Assembly (NCBI RefSeq): GCF_004403515.1 | Contig: NZ_SOHH01000049.1 | Span: 562 to 33,653 of the forward strand | DNA from: Cryobacterium fucosi | Lineage (GTDB): Bacteria > Actinomycetota > Actinomycetes > Actinomycetales > Microbacteriaceae | DNA length: 33,092 bases | Direction: 5' to 3' | Part shown: positions 27,021 through 33,092 of the stretch, in pieces | How positions within the stretch are numbered: the first letter of the stretch is position 1 | How the letters are laid out: each line of letters begins with the position of its first letter | Notes under the pieces: generated by a model | What the model was told of the DNA's origin: nothing | What the model saw: only the letters and a program-made list of their open reading frames with translations | Database searches by the model: none | Program-made: the position numbers and the translations under genes

Positions 27021-27739
27021 CGCGCGCAGCGCCGGAGCCGATTTCGGCTGTTGGGCCGCCCCTGGCGGGCCGCGCATCGGCCAGCCAGCGGTGGTCACAG
27101 CTGGTCTTCCTGCACTGGCGGGTGGACGCGGCGATGGTGTCCCCTTTGCTGCCCGCCGGACTCGTTCCGGATGAGTACGACGGCAGCAGCTGGGTCGGCC
27201 TGATTCCGTTCGTGCTGGACCGGGCGACGGTCTGGGGGAGCCCGCCGGTGCCGTACGTCGGCAGTTTCGTCGAAGTCAACGTGCGTCTGTACGCCGTCGA
27301 TGCCGATGGCCGCCGCGGAGTGGTCTTCGTGTCGCTGGAGGCCTCGAGACTCGCCGCGGTGATCGCGGCCCGGGCCCTTTTCCGGATCCCGTACCGCTGG
27401 TCCCGCACCGGGCTCGCCAGGGCGGTGGGGGAGCTCGGCTACACCTCCCGCAGGCACCTGGCTGCTTCCATCCGGACCGAAATCCTGGTGCGCCCAACGG
27501 ACCATCCCGTCGTCGGCGACGCCCTGGCCGACTTCCTCACCGCGCGATGGGCGCTTTTCACCACTGTGCGCGGACGCACGGTGCACCTGCGCAACCACCA
27601 TGAGCCGTGGCCCTTGTTCCGGGCAGAACTCGTGCGGCTCGACGACACCCTTCTCGCTGCGGCCGGGTTCCCGGGCGTCGCCGGCCGTCAGCCCGATTCC
27701 GTGCTCTACTCGCCGGGGGTGACCACTCGGTTCGGGTGA
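27017..27739 (+). CDS. YqjF-type DUF2071 protein
   Basis: The product has 240 residues, starting at the ATG that overlaps the flotillin stop by 4 nt. Signatures are QLVFLHWRVDAAMVSPLLPAGL-like opening, SWVGLIPFVL, YVGSFVEVNVRLYAVD-like strand pair and a C-terminal VLYSPGVTTRFG. This is the DUF2071/YqjF family, soluble and of unknown function, possibly binding a small ligand. The coupling to flotillin suggests joint expression. It converges on the TetR gene with 45 nt between stops. Confidence 0.85.
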   Translation: MTRAAPEPISAVGPPLAGRASASQRWSQLVFLHWRVDAAMVSPLLPAGLVPDEYDGSSWVGLIPFVLDRATVWGSPPVPYVGSFVEVNVRLYAVDADGRRGVVFVSLEASRLAAVIAARALFRIPYRWSRTGLARAVGELGYTSRRHLAASIRTEILVRPTDHPVVGDALADFLTARWALFTTVRGRTVHLRNHHEPWPLFRAELVRLDDTLLAAAGFPGVAGRQPDSVLYSPGVTTRFG

Positions 27740-27784
27740 GCCGAGACGGGTCCCGCACCAGGACGCCTGCCTGTAGCCGAGGCT

Positions 27785-28462
27785 CTACCGGGCACTGCCG
27801 GTGACCGCGGCGCTGTCCCGGATTCCGCTGTCCCGGATTCCGCTGACCAGGTGCCGTAGCGCCCGCTCGTAGTGCTCATCACTGCCATAGGCGCTCATCT
27901 GGTCGGCGACGGCGACGGTCAGGGGGAAGCGCTCGGCGGGCAGGGCGGCGATCATCGCGCCGATGACTGGGCCGGGGTCCTGGCCGATCCGGGCCGCGGC
28001 GCTGCGGGCGGTGGCGAATGCCGACCAACCGTAGTTGAGGGCCAGGATGCCGCAGAAGTCGGCGACCGCGTCCCCGCCGGTAACCCCACCGCGGCGAAGG
28101 ATGTCCAGGGCGAGCTCGCCGATCCGGGTGGCGTTCAGGCCGGGGTTGGGGTGGGTGAAGAGCGGGATGATGGCCCAGGGGTGCAGGGCCAGCAGCATCC
28201 GGTGTGCCCGCGCGAAGGCGGCCAGGTCCGCTGCCCAGTCGCCGCGGGGTTCCGGGGTGGCGAGGCGGCCGAGGATCCGGTCGAGGAGCGCGTCGACGAG
28301 TTCGTCCTTGGTTGCGAAGCAGCGGTAGAGGGCCATCGGCGAGGAGCCCAATTCCGTGGCGACGGCCCGTATCGTGAGGGCGTCGAAACCCTGCGCGGAG
28401 ACCCGCTCGGCAGCGTCGAGGATTCCCTCGGGGGTGACTGAACTGCGGGGGAGACGCTGGCG
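27785..28462 (-). CDS. TetR-family regulator, start codon missing
   Basis: About 225 residues are readable from the stop at 27785 up to a point near 28462. The DNA-binding domain is clear: EGILDAAERVSAQGFDALTIRAVATELGSSPMALYRCFATKDELVDALL spans the TetR helix-turn-helix (given in parts: ILDAAERV, LTIRAVATELGSS, ALYRCFATKDEL). The ligand-binding half follows. No ATG, GTG or TTG occurs in frame just upstream; the frame runs open into the opposite-strand DUF4386 gene. A GTG pair in another frame near 28510 would give a plausible basic N-terminus if a one-base shift were assumed. The 5' end is therefore an estimate. It is divergent to DUF4386, its probable target. Confidence 0.75.
   Translation of the reverse strand, partial: RQRLPRSSVTPEGILDAAERVSAQGFDALTIRAVATELGSSPMALYRCFATKDELVDALLDRILGRLATPEPRGDWAADLAAFARAHRMLLALHPWAIIPLFTHPNPGLNATRIGELALDILRRGGVTGGDAVADFCGILALNYGWSAFATARSAAARIGQDPGPVIGAMIAALPAERFPLTVAVADQMSAYGSDEHYERALRHLVSGIRDSGIRDSAAVTGSAR
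27814..27843. repeat. 15-bp tandem duplication in the TetR C-terminus
   Basis: TGTCCCGGATTCCGC occurs twice in succession (27814-27828 and 27829-27843). It is in frame and doubles the pentapeptide GIRDS near the C-terminus of the TetR protein. Confidence 0.9.
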
Positions 28463-28519
28463 GGCGGCGGGCGGGAAGGGCCCGCGGGCCTCCGGCGCAC
28501 CACCGGCGGACTGTTCGTC

Positions 28520-29236
28520 GTGGGCGCCCTGGCCTTCGCCGCCGCCGCGACGGTGCTGACCTCGACCTTCGACTGGCCGGACATCCTGCGGGAACCCGCC
28601 GACGTGGTCCTGCCGGCCTTCGCCGCGGGCGGCCAGGGACTCGTCTGGACCTGGTTCGCGACGGCGTGGACCTACGCCATCCTCGCCGTCCCCCTCCTGC
28701 TCCTGCCCGCAGTGCTCGGCCGGGCCGGTGACCCGGTGCTCAAGGCGGCGACCTCGATCGGCGCGGCCTCGGTGCTCCTGTCGTTGATCGGCTTCCTGCG
28801 CTGGGTGTTCGTGGTGCCTGCTCTGGCGGACAGCTATGTCGCCGGGGACGCCGGCACCCGGGCGGCCGTCGGCGTCGCCTGGGTGGCACAGCACCAATTC
28901 GGTGGGGCGCTCCTCGGCGAACACCTGGGCCAGGTCCTCGCCGTCGCGTGGTCCGTTGCCGTCTCCGTGATCATCCTGCGCACCCGCGTTCTGCCGCGCT
29001 GGCTGGGCGCCCTCGGCCTGGTGGCCGGAGTGCTGTACCTGATCAGCCAGGGCGAGGTGCTGGCGACCGCCGTACCGGGCTTTCCGATCTGGGAGCCGGC
29101 CGGCATCCTCGGCAGCTCGGGCTGGGGCCCGTGGGTGGCCGCTCTCGGGGTGACGCTTCTCGTGCGGCCTGTCGGTCGGGCCCGCGGGGCGGGCACCGCG
29201 TCGGCCACGGAACTGCGGATCCCCGTCAGAGCGTGA
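28520..29236 (+). CDS. DUF4386-type membrane protein, 5' end uncertain
   Basis: From the first usual start (GTG, 28520) the product has 238 residues and about six transmembrane helices. Recognisable blocks are STFDWPDILREPADVVLPAF, AQHQFGGALLGEHLGQVL and LISQGEVLATAVPGFPIWEPAG, matching actinobacterial DUF4386-like proteins. The similarity seems to continue upstream of the GTG (LRRTTGGLFVV, encoded from about 28490), but the frame contains only a CTG (28457) before a TGA at 28439. So either a CTG start is used or the true 5' end is lost. Its 3' end overlaps the M50 gene stop by 11 nt. The function is unknown. Confidence 0.7.
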   Translation: MGALAFAAAATVLTSTFDWPDILREPADVVLPAFAAGGQGLVWTWFATAWTYAILAVPLLLLPAVLGRAGDPVLKAATSIGAASVLLSLIGFLRWVFVVPALADSYVAGDAGTRAAVGVAWVAQHQFGGALLGEHLGQVLAVAWSVAVSVIILRTRVLPRWLGALGLVAGVLYLISQGEVLATAVPGFPIWEPAGILGSSGWGPWVAALGVTLLVRPVGRARGAGTASATELRIPVRA

Positions 29237-29936
29237 TCCCGAGAACGCTCGCCCCCAGTCCGGCGCACAGCACCGCGACCAGGACGAACAGCGCAGCCCA
29301 GACGATGCCCGGAACGTGGGTGAGCCGGGCGAGCTGGTCGGCATCCGATGAGAGTCCTCCGCGGCGGGAGCGGGACACCTGCAGTTCGAGCGCGGTGCGC
29401 AGGGCGCCGAGGAGCAGGAACGTCGTGATCAGCAGGGCGCCGATTCCCTGCACCAGGGGAGTGCCGAACCAGGTGATCACGAGGATCAGCGTTCCGGTCA
29501 CCAGGACCGACCACAGCCCGAACCAATTGCGAATCTGCACGAGGATCAGCGTGAGCGCGACCAGCAGCAGCCAGAGCAATCCGCTGGCATAGCCGGCGCC
29601 CAGAATCGTGGCCGCGGCGAGCCCGAGCAGGGCCGGCGCGGTGTAGCCGGCGAGCAGGGTGAGGACCATCCCGAGTCCTCGCGGTCGTCCGCGGCTGACC
29701 GTGAGCCCCGAGGTGTCAGAGTGCAGGCGGATGCCGCCCAGCCGGCGCCCGGTCAGCGTCGCCACCAGGGCGTGGCCGCCCTCGTGCGCGATCGTGATCA
29801 GATGGCGTCCGCGCCGCCACAGCGCAGGAACCAGGACGAACAAGCCCGCGGTGAGGACGGTGAACAGCGCCGTCGCGGTGGGGAGCGGGTCCTGGGGGGC
29901 GCAGATGCGCGCCCAGAGGCCGAGAAGAACGTCCAC
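29226..29936 (-). CDS. M50B-like membrane metalloprotease
   Basis: The product has 236 residues from the GTG at 29936, 4 nt after the stop of the MinD-like gene. The zinc site HEGGH is at residues 51-55 in ITIAHEGGHALVATLTGRR, flanked by hydrophobic helices; about six transmembrane segments are visible, and GLTVSRGRPRGLG follows the first zinc motif. The size and motif fit the Peptidase_M50B family, relatives of site-2 proteases. A second metal ligand (NPDG-type Asp) is not evident, so activity is unproven. The tight link to the ATPase gene suggests a two-gene operon. Confidence 0.8.
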   Translation of the reverse strand: MDVLLGLWARICAPQDPLPTATALFTVLTAGLFVLVPALWRRGRHLITIAHEGGHALVATLTGRRLGGIRLHSDTSGLTVSRGRPRGLGMVLTLLAGYTAPALLGLAAATILGAGYASGLLWLLLVALTLILVQIRNWFGLWSVLVTGTLILVITWFGTPLVQGIGALLITTFLLLGALRTALELQVSRSRRGGLSSDADQLARLTHVPGIVWAALFVLVAVLCAGLGASVLGITL

Positions 29937-29940
29937 CGGC

Positions 29941-30912
29941 TCAGAGGCCTTCGGCGATCGTGGCCGTTGCGTGCAGCCAGGCCCGGCGGGTGCGCGGGGC
30001 CAGGGCATGGATGTTCAGCGGTCCGCCGGCGACGATGGCCGGGTCGTGCGGCACGTCGCAGACGGCCCGGGTGAGCTGGCCGAAGTGGTCGTGAAGCCGC
30101 CTGGAGAGCGCGGCGTCGACGGTCGTGGCCGGTGCGGTGAGGATGGTGACGGCCCGTGCGACCTTGTCGGCGTGTCCCTTCTGGCGCAATCCCTCCAGGA
30201 GCGCCGCCGCACCGTACCCGGTGTCCTCGTGAATCGTGGAAACGACGACGAGCTGGTCGGCCGTCTCGACCGCGGCCTCCCAGTTGGAAGCGCGCATATT
30301 GTTGCCTGTGTCGACAACCAGGACGCGGTAGAACCGGCTGAGAACGGCGTAGAGCCGCCGGAATGCCGGTCCGTCGATGGTGGACACGCCCGCCGGGTCG
30401 AGATCGGATGCCAGGGCGTCGAACTGGGCATCCCCCTGGGGGTGCACGTAGTTGTCCAGATCGCCGAGTCGAATCGAGCGCCCGTTGTCGAAACGGCCCA
30501 GGTCCTGCAGAAGATCGAGGGCGGTGTTGGTGTGGCCGGTGGCCATGACCCGCACCCCGAGGTTTCCCATCGACTCGTTGTTGTCCCACGCGAGGGTATA
30601 CCCGCCGCGGTGCATTCCCATGGTCGCGGCAATCAGCAACGTCGCGGTCGTCTTGTTCGCTCCGCCCTTGGGATTGAGCACAACGATCGTCTTCGGGCCG
30701 TCGAAGTCGGCCTGAACCCCGGCGATCGCCCGGCGCTGCACACGCTCGGCGCTACCCGGGCCGCAGGCGATGCGTCCGCGGGTCAGTCGCACCACCCGCC
30801 CCTGCCAGCCATGCCGGGCCGGTCCCGCTGTCGAGGGGTTGGCGGGCGGCTGCGGGCTGAGGAACCCGGCACGAGCGGGAGAACCATCGGTGCTGGGGGT
30901 ATGCAGCGTCAT
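29941..30912 (-). CDS. MinD/ParA-like ATPase with atypical P-loop
   Basis: The product has 323 residues from the ATG at 30912 (GGAAAG 9 nt upstream); an ATG at 30939 is an alternative that adds 9 residues. A Pro/Ala-rich N-terminus is followed by GWQGRVVRLTRGRIACGPG, an element I associate with ParA-like proteins near actinobacterial type VII secretion loci. The deviant Walker A reads KGGANKTT (82-89), with Asn at the usual second Gly position. WDNNESMGNLGVR and LVVDTGNNMRASNWE are the switch regions. It probably acts as a membrane- or complex-positioning ATPase; no type VII secretion gene is in the window. It is followed 4 nt later by the M50 gene. Confidence 0.8.
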   Translation of the reverse strand: MTLHTPSTDGSPARAGFLSPQPPANPSTAGPARHGWQGRVVRLTRGRIACGPGSAERVQRRAIAGVQADFDGPKTIVVLNPKGGANKTTATLLIAATMGMHRGGYTLAWDNNESMGNLGVRVMATGHTNTALDLLQDLGRFDNGRSIRLGDLDNYVHPQGDAQFDALASDLDPAGVSTIDGPAFRRLYAVLSRFYRVLVVDTGNNMRASNWEAAVETADQLVVVSTIHEDTGYGAAALLEGLRQKGHADKVARAVTILTAPATTVDAALSRRLHDHFGQLTRAVCDVPHDPAIVAGGPLNIHALAPRTRRAWLHATATIAEGL

Positions 30913-31096
30913 GGTCGTACTCTTTCCGTCGTGATTCATCGGTGTTGAGCCTCGTCGGGAACGGAGCTTCAACGTCCTCAACCGTAAGAGGTTCCCGGCG
31001 GTCGTCCAAAACCGGCCTGCGGTGGGCGTGCGACGCCGGGGCGATTCGGTGCCACACTGGGGCGCAACAGCAGCTCCGCCAGAACGGAGGTGGGAG

Positions 31097-32572
31097 TTGG
31101 GAAAGGCCAGGAGCCGACAGGCCGCCGCCGCGGCCTCGGGCCTGTTCGCGCCGCGAGACCCGGTGATGGACCTCGCCCGAGTCGCCAGCCTCGGCGTCGT
31201 GGTGATCGGGCACCTTTTGATGCTGGGAGCGTCCATTGCCGGCGACCACCGGCTGGTGGTCCAGCGCACGCTGACCCTGCAGCCCTGGTTCACGCCCGTG
31301 ACCTGGATTGCCCAGGTCATGCCCTTGTTCTTCGTTGTGGGGGGATTCGCCGGCGTGACGAGCTGGCGCCGGATCGAGGCGCGGGGTGGAACCGCAGCCG
31401 TCTTCATCCGAGCGCGGGTGCTTCGCCTGGCCTGGCCCACCCTGCCGTTGTTCGCGTTCCTGGTGCTGGCCATCCTCGTCATGCACCTGGCCGGGCTGTC
31501 CCCTGACACGGTGCAGGAGATCGCGACCGGGGTCGTCTCGCCGTTGTGGTTCCTCGCCGCGTACACCTTCTGTCAGGCCTTCCTGCCTGGTATGGCGACG
31601 CTGCACGCGCGCGCGCCTGTTCGACTGCTGATCGGCCTTGGCGGCGCGATGGTGATCGTCGACGCCGTGCGGATGTGGACGCACACGCCGGAACTCGGCC
31701 TGCTCAATATGACCTTCGTCTGGCTCTTCGTGCAGCAATTGGGTCTGTGGGCGGCCGACGGCTGGTTCGGCCGCAGATCGCGTCGATTCCTGCTCGCGCT
31801 CGCCGGCGCGAGCTACGCGCTGCTCGGTCTGATCACGACCGTCGGACCATATCCGGCGAACATGCTGGAGAACCTCAATCCGCCGACTGTTGCCCTGGCC
31901 GTGCTGGCCCTCGGGCAGTTCTCACTGGTGATGGCCGCGCGCCCGCAGCTGGAGCGACTGATGCGGAGTGCGGTCGTTCGGCGCGTCGTGGGCGGAATCG
32001 GTGCGCGGATGATGACGGTGTACCTCTGGCACCTTCCCGTTCTGGGGATCATCGTGGGAACGATGCTGCTCCTGCCCGTGCGGGAGCCGATCCCGGGCGG
32101 CACGGGCTGGTGGCTGACCCGACCTCTGGTGCTCGCGGCCGCCGTGGGCGCCCTGATCGGGGTCGCGGCGTTGTTCGGCCGATTCGAGCATCCGGCCCGG
32201 TCGCCCGCCGGTGCCGAGACGGAGGTGCACGACTGGCGCGTCGGCGTGTCGACCGCGCTGATGATCGTCCCGCCGTTCACGATCATGCTCTTCGGCCTCA
32301 ACCTGGGCATTGCCGTGACAAGCGAGGTGTTGTTTGCCATTGCGGTGCTGTTGCAGTCGCCGCTGCAGCTGAAGGCGCCGCTACGCGAGGATGCGGACCA
32401 GGGCCACCAGGATCGCCGCCAGGGCCAGCACGATCGCGGTGATGGTCAGCCTGCGGCCGCGCGCACCGGCCGGGATGACGCCGAAGGCCTTGCCGGAGAG
32501 CATGACGCCGATGGTCGCAAGAATGAGCCCGGCAGCGGGAACGGGCGAGGCCAGCGCGATGCCGGCCACTGA
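31097..32572 (+). CDS. Acyltransferase-3 family membrane protein
   Basis: The product has 491 residues from a TTG at 31097, chosen because GGAGGTGGGAG lies 7 nt upstream. About ten transmembrane helices follow, with the family opening RVASLGVVVIGHLLML containing the conserved His, then VMPLFFVVGGFAG and YLWHLPVLGI. Such enzymes acylate surface polysaccharides or lipids. The last about 60 residues (from LREDADQGHQ) are very polar and lie wholly antisense to the neighbouring membrane-protein gene, so the ancestral stop was probably near 32390. It is divergent to the MinD-like gene. Confidence 0.85.
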   Translation: MGKARSRQAAAAASGLFAPRDPVMDLARVASLGVVVIGHLLMLGASIAGDHRLVVQRTLTLQPWFTPVTWIAQVMPLFFVVGGFAGVTSWRRIEARGGTAAVFIRARVLRLAWPTLPLFAFLVLAILVMHLAGLSPDTVQEIATGVVSPLWFLAAYTFCQAFLPGMATLHARAPVRLLIGLGGAMVIVDAVRMWTHTPELGLLNMTFVWLFVQQLGLWAADGWFGRRSRRFLLALAGASYALLGLITTVGPYPANMLENLNPPTVALAVLALGQFSLVMAARPQLERLMRSAVVRRVVGGIGARMMTVYLWHLPVLGIIVGTMLLLPVREPIPGGTGWWLTRPLVLAAAVGALIGVAALFGRFEHPARSPAGAETEVHDWRVGVSTALMIVPPFTIMLFGLNLGIAVTSEVLFAIAVLLQSPLQLKAPLREDADQGHQDRRQGQHDRGDGQPAAARTGRDDAEGLAGEHDADGRKNEPGSGNGRGQRDAGH

Positions 32573-32677
32573 CAGCCAGAATCCCGGCATGCGCCCCGGG
32601 GTTTTCGACCAGTCAACCCGAGGGGCGCCGAGTCCGAGGAGGCCGTTGCCCTCCATGTTCGCGCGCGGGTCGTCCAC
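32381..32677 (-). CDS. Small membrane protein of unknown family
   Basis: The product has 98 residues from the GTG at 32677, with GGAAGGAG 7 nt upstream. It starts MDDPRANMEGNG and contains VDWSKTPGRMPGFW, then two transmembrane helices (about 35-62 and 77-97). I do not recognise the family; it resembles short actinobacterial membrane proteins. The gene is overlapped in antisense over 192 nt by the acyltransferase 3' end. It lies 61 nt downstream of the tRNA-Val terminator and so has its own promoter. Confidence 0.75.
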   Translation of the reverse strand: MDDPRANMEGNGLLGLGAPRVDWSKTPGRMPGFWLSVAGIALASPVPAAGLILATIGVMLSGKAFGVIPAGARGRRLTITAIVLALAAILVALVRILA

Positions 32678-32738
32678 AGGCGACTCCTTCCGTCGCGTCA
32701 GTCTTGCACGATCCGCGCGGCCGGAGCGGCGAAGGCGC

Positions 32739-32764
32739 AAAAAAACCCCGGGTGACCGGGGTTT
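32739..32764 (-). terminator. Intrinsic terminator of tRNA-Val
   Basis: On the minus strand a perfect 9-bp stem (AAACCCCGG with CCGGGGTTT) and a TCAC loop are followed by a run of seven T (32739-32745). It begins 8 nt after the tRNA 3' end, so it terminates the tRNA-Val transcript. Confidence 0.92.
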
Positions 32765-32772
32765 CTCATGTG

Positions 32773-32845
32773 TGGGCGATACCGGACTCGAACCGATGAC
32801 CTCTTCCGTGTGAAGGAAGCGCGCTACCAACTGCGCCAATCGCCC
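32773..32845 (-). tRNA. tRNA-Val (anticodon CAC)
   Basis: The 73-nt cloverleaf starts GGGCGAT and pairs with ATCGCCC before discriminator A. The D arm has GCGC...GCGC, the anticodon stem CTTCC/GGAAG encloses TTCACAC with anticodon CAC, and the T arm has GGTTCGAGTCC. CCA is not encoded. The gene reads GTG codons, which are common in this GC-rich genome. Confidence 0.95.
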
Positions 32846-32876
32846 ATTGTGGCCGGAGCTGCAACCACGAGTCTTG

Positions 32877-32882
32877 ATACTA
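32877..32882 (-). promoter_or_regulatory. -10 element of the tRNA-Val promoter
   Basis: The minus strand reads TAGTAT 31 nt upstream of the mature tRNA 5' end, a good -10 hexamer. The -35 is not clear. Confidence 0.55.
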
Positions 32883-32941
32883 GCCCAGAGCCGGGATGCT
32901 GCGCACATCGACAGGGGCGCAACACGCCGTGTCGGCTCGGT

Positions 32942-32971
32942 TTGAATATGCGGCGGAGTATCGGCTAGAGT
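32942..32971 (+). promoter_or_regulatory. Promoter of tRNA-Gly
   Basis: TTGAAT (32942-32947) and TAGAGT (32966-32971) are separated by 18 bp, a normal housekeeping promoter layout. Transcription would start about 20 nt before the tRNA. Confidence 0.65.
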
Positions 32972-32999
32972 CTTCAAGCGCGCAGAAATGCGCGCAGTT

Positions 33000-33071
33000 G
33001 CGGATGTGGCGCAGTGGTAGCGCATCACCTTGCCAAGGTGAGGGTCGCGAGTTCGAATCTCGTCATCCGCT
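33000..33071 (+). tRNA. tRNA-Gly (anticodon GCC)
   Basis: The 72-nt cloverleaf has acceptor arms GCGGATG and CATCCGC, D-loop AGTGGTAGC, anticodon stem TCACC/GGTGA around TTGCCAA with anticodon GCC, and T arm GAGTTCGAATCTC. The discriminator is T and CCA is not encoded. The window ends 21 nt after it; further tRNA genes may follow. Confidence 0.95.
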
Positions 33072-33092
33072 CGAATTGAATCGGCCGCAAGG

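Noticed and set aside
30940-31096. Possible small gene between the MinD-like and acyltransferase genes
   Set aside because: Short frames there lack ribosome sites and typical codon bias; the region fits a divergent promoter interval.

Overview
The window looks like chromosomal DNA from a high-GC actinobacterium, most likely of the family Microbacteriaceae. The evidence is the strong G/C bias at third codon positions, GTG and TTG starts, TANNNT-type -10 elements, and actinobacterial signature families (SepH, DUF4193, DUF3093, DUF3710, DUF3159, DUF3000). The repeat family built on a GGTCTCGACAAGCTCGACCACC-like core also resembles repeats I associate with this family. The genus is not determined. 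No prophage, transposase or CRISPR array is visible; apart from the repeats this is mostly core chromosome.

Layout. 1-2.8 kb: a minus-strand cluster of DUF6504, an AlkZ-like DNA glycosylase and a FUSC-family exporter, read from a perfect LexA/SOS box at 2784-2799. 2.9-9.3 kb: the conserved block sepH / DUF4193 / DUF3093 / dut / DUF3710 / DUF3159, followed by a CtpE-like P-type ATPase. 9.5-14.4 kb: aconitase and 1-deoxyxylulose-5-phosphate synthase, separated by a 21-bp-arm hairpin. 14.4-14.6 kb: a tandem repeat plus hairpin between convergent genes. 14.6-19.8 kb: a minus-strand run of DUF3000, RNase D, thiolase and hydroxyacyl-CoA dehydrogenase. 19.9-23.8 kb: alpha/beta hydrolase, SufE, rhodanese and ZapE. 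24-27.7 kb: ammonium transporter behind GlnR-like half-sites, then flotillin and DUF2071 in an overlapping pair. 27.8-29.2 kb: a divergent TetR / DUF4386 pair with a damaged-looking junction. 29.2-32.7 kb: a MinD-like ATPase and M50 protease pair, an acyltransferase, and a small membrane protein overlapped by the acyltransferase 3' end. 32.7-33.1 kb: tRNA-Val(CAC) with its terminator, and tRNA-Gly(GCC).

Functionally, DUF6504 and the glycosylase form a candidate SOS-induced repair unit. The dut and sepH neighbourhood links nucleotide-pool hygiene and cell division. Aconitase, dxs, thiolase and the dehydrogenase cover TCA, isoprenoid and fatty-acid metabolism. SufE and the rhodanese handle sulfur transfer.

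The observations I rate highest are: (1) the LexA box in front of DUF6504 plus the AlkZ-like glycosylase; (2) an in-frame REP-like insertion inside aconitase marked by a run of A-ending codons; (3) the TetR/DUF4386 junction where neither gene has a usable start codon; (4) the MinD-like ATPase with an atypical P-loop paired with an M50 protease. All family assignments come from reading motifs by eye; no database search was run.
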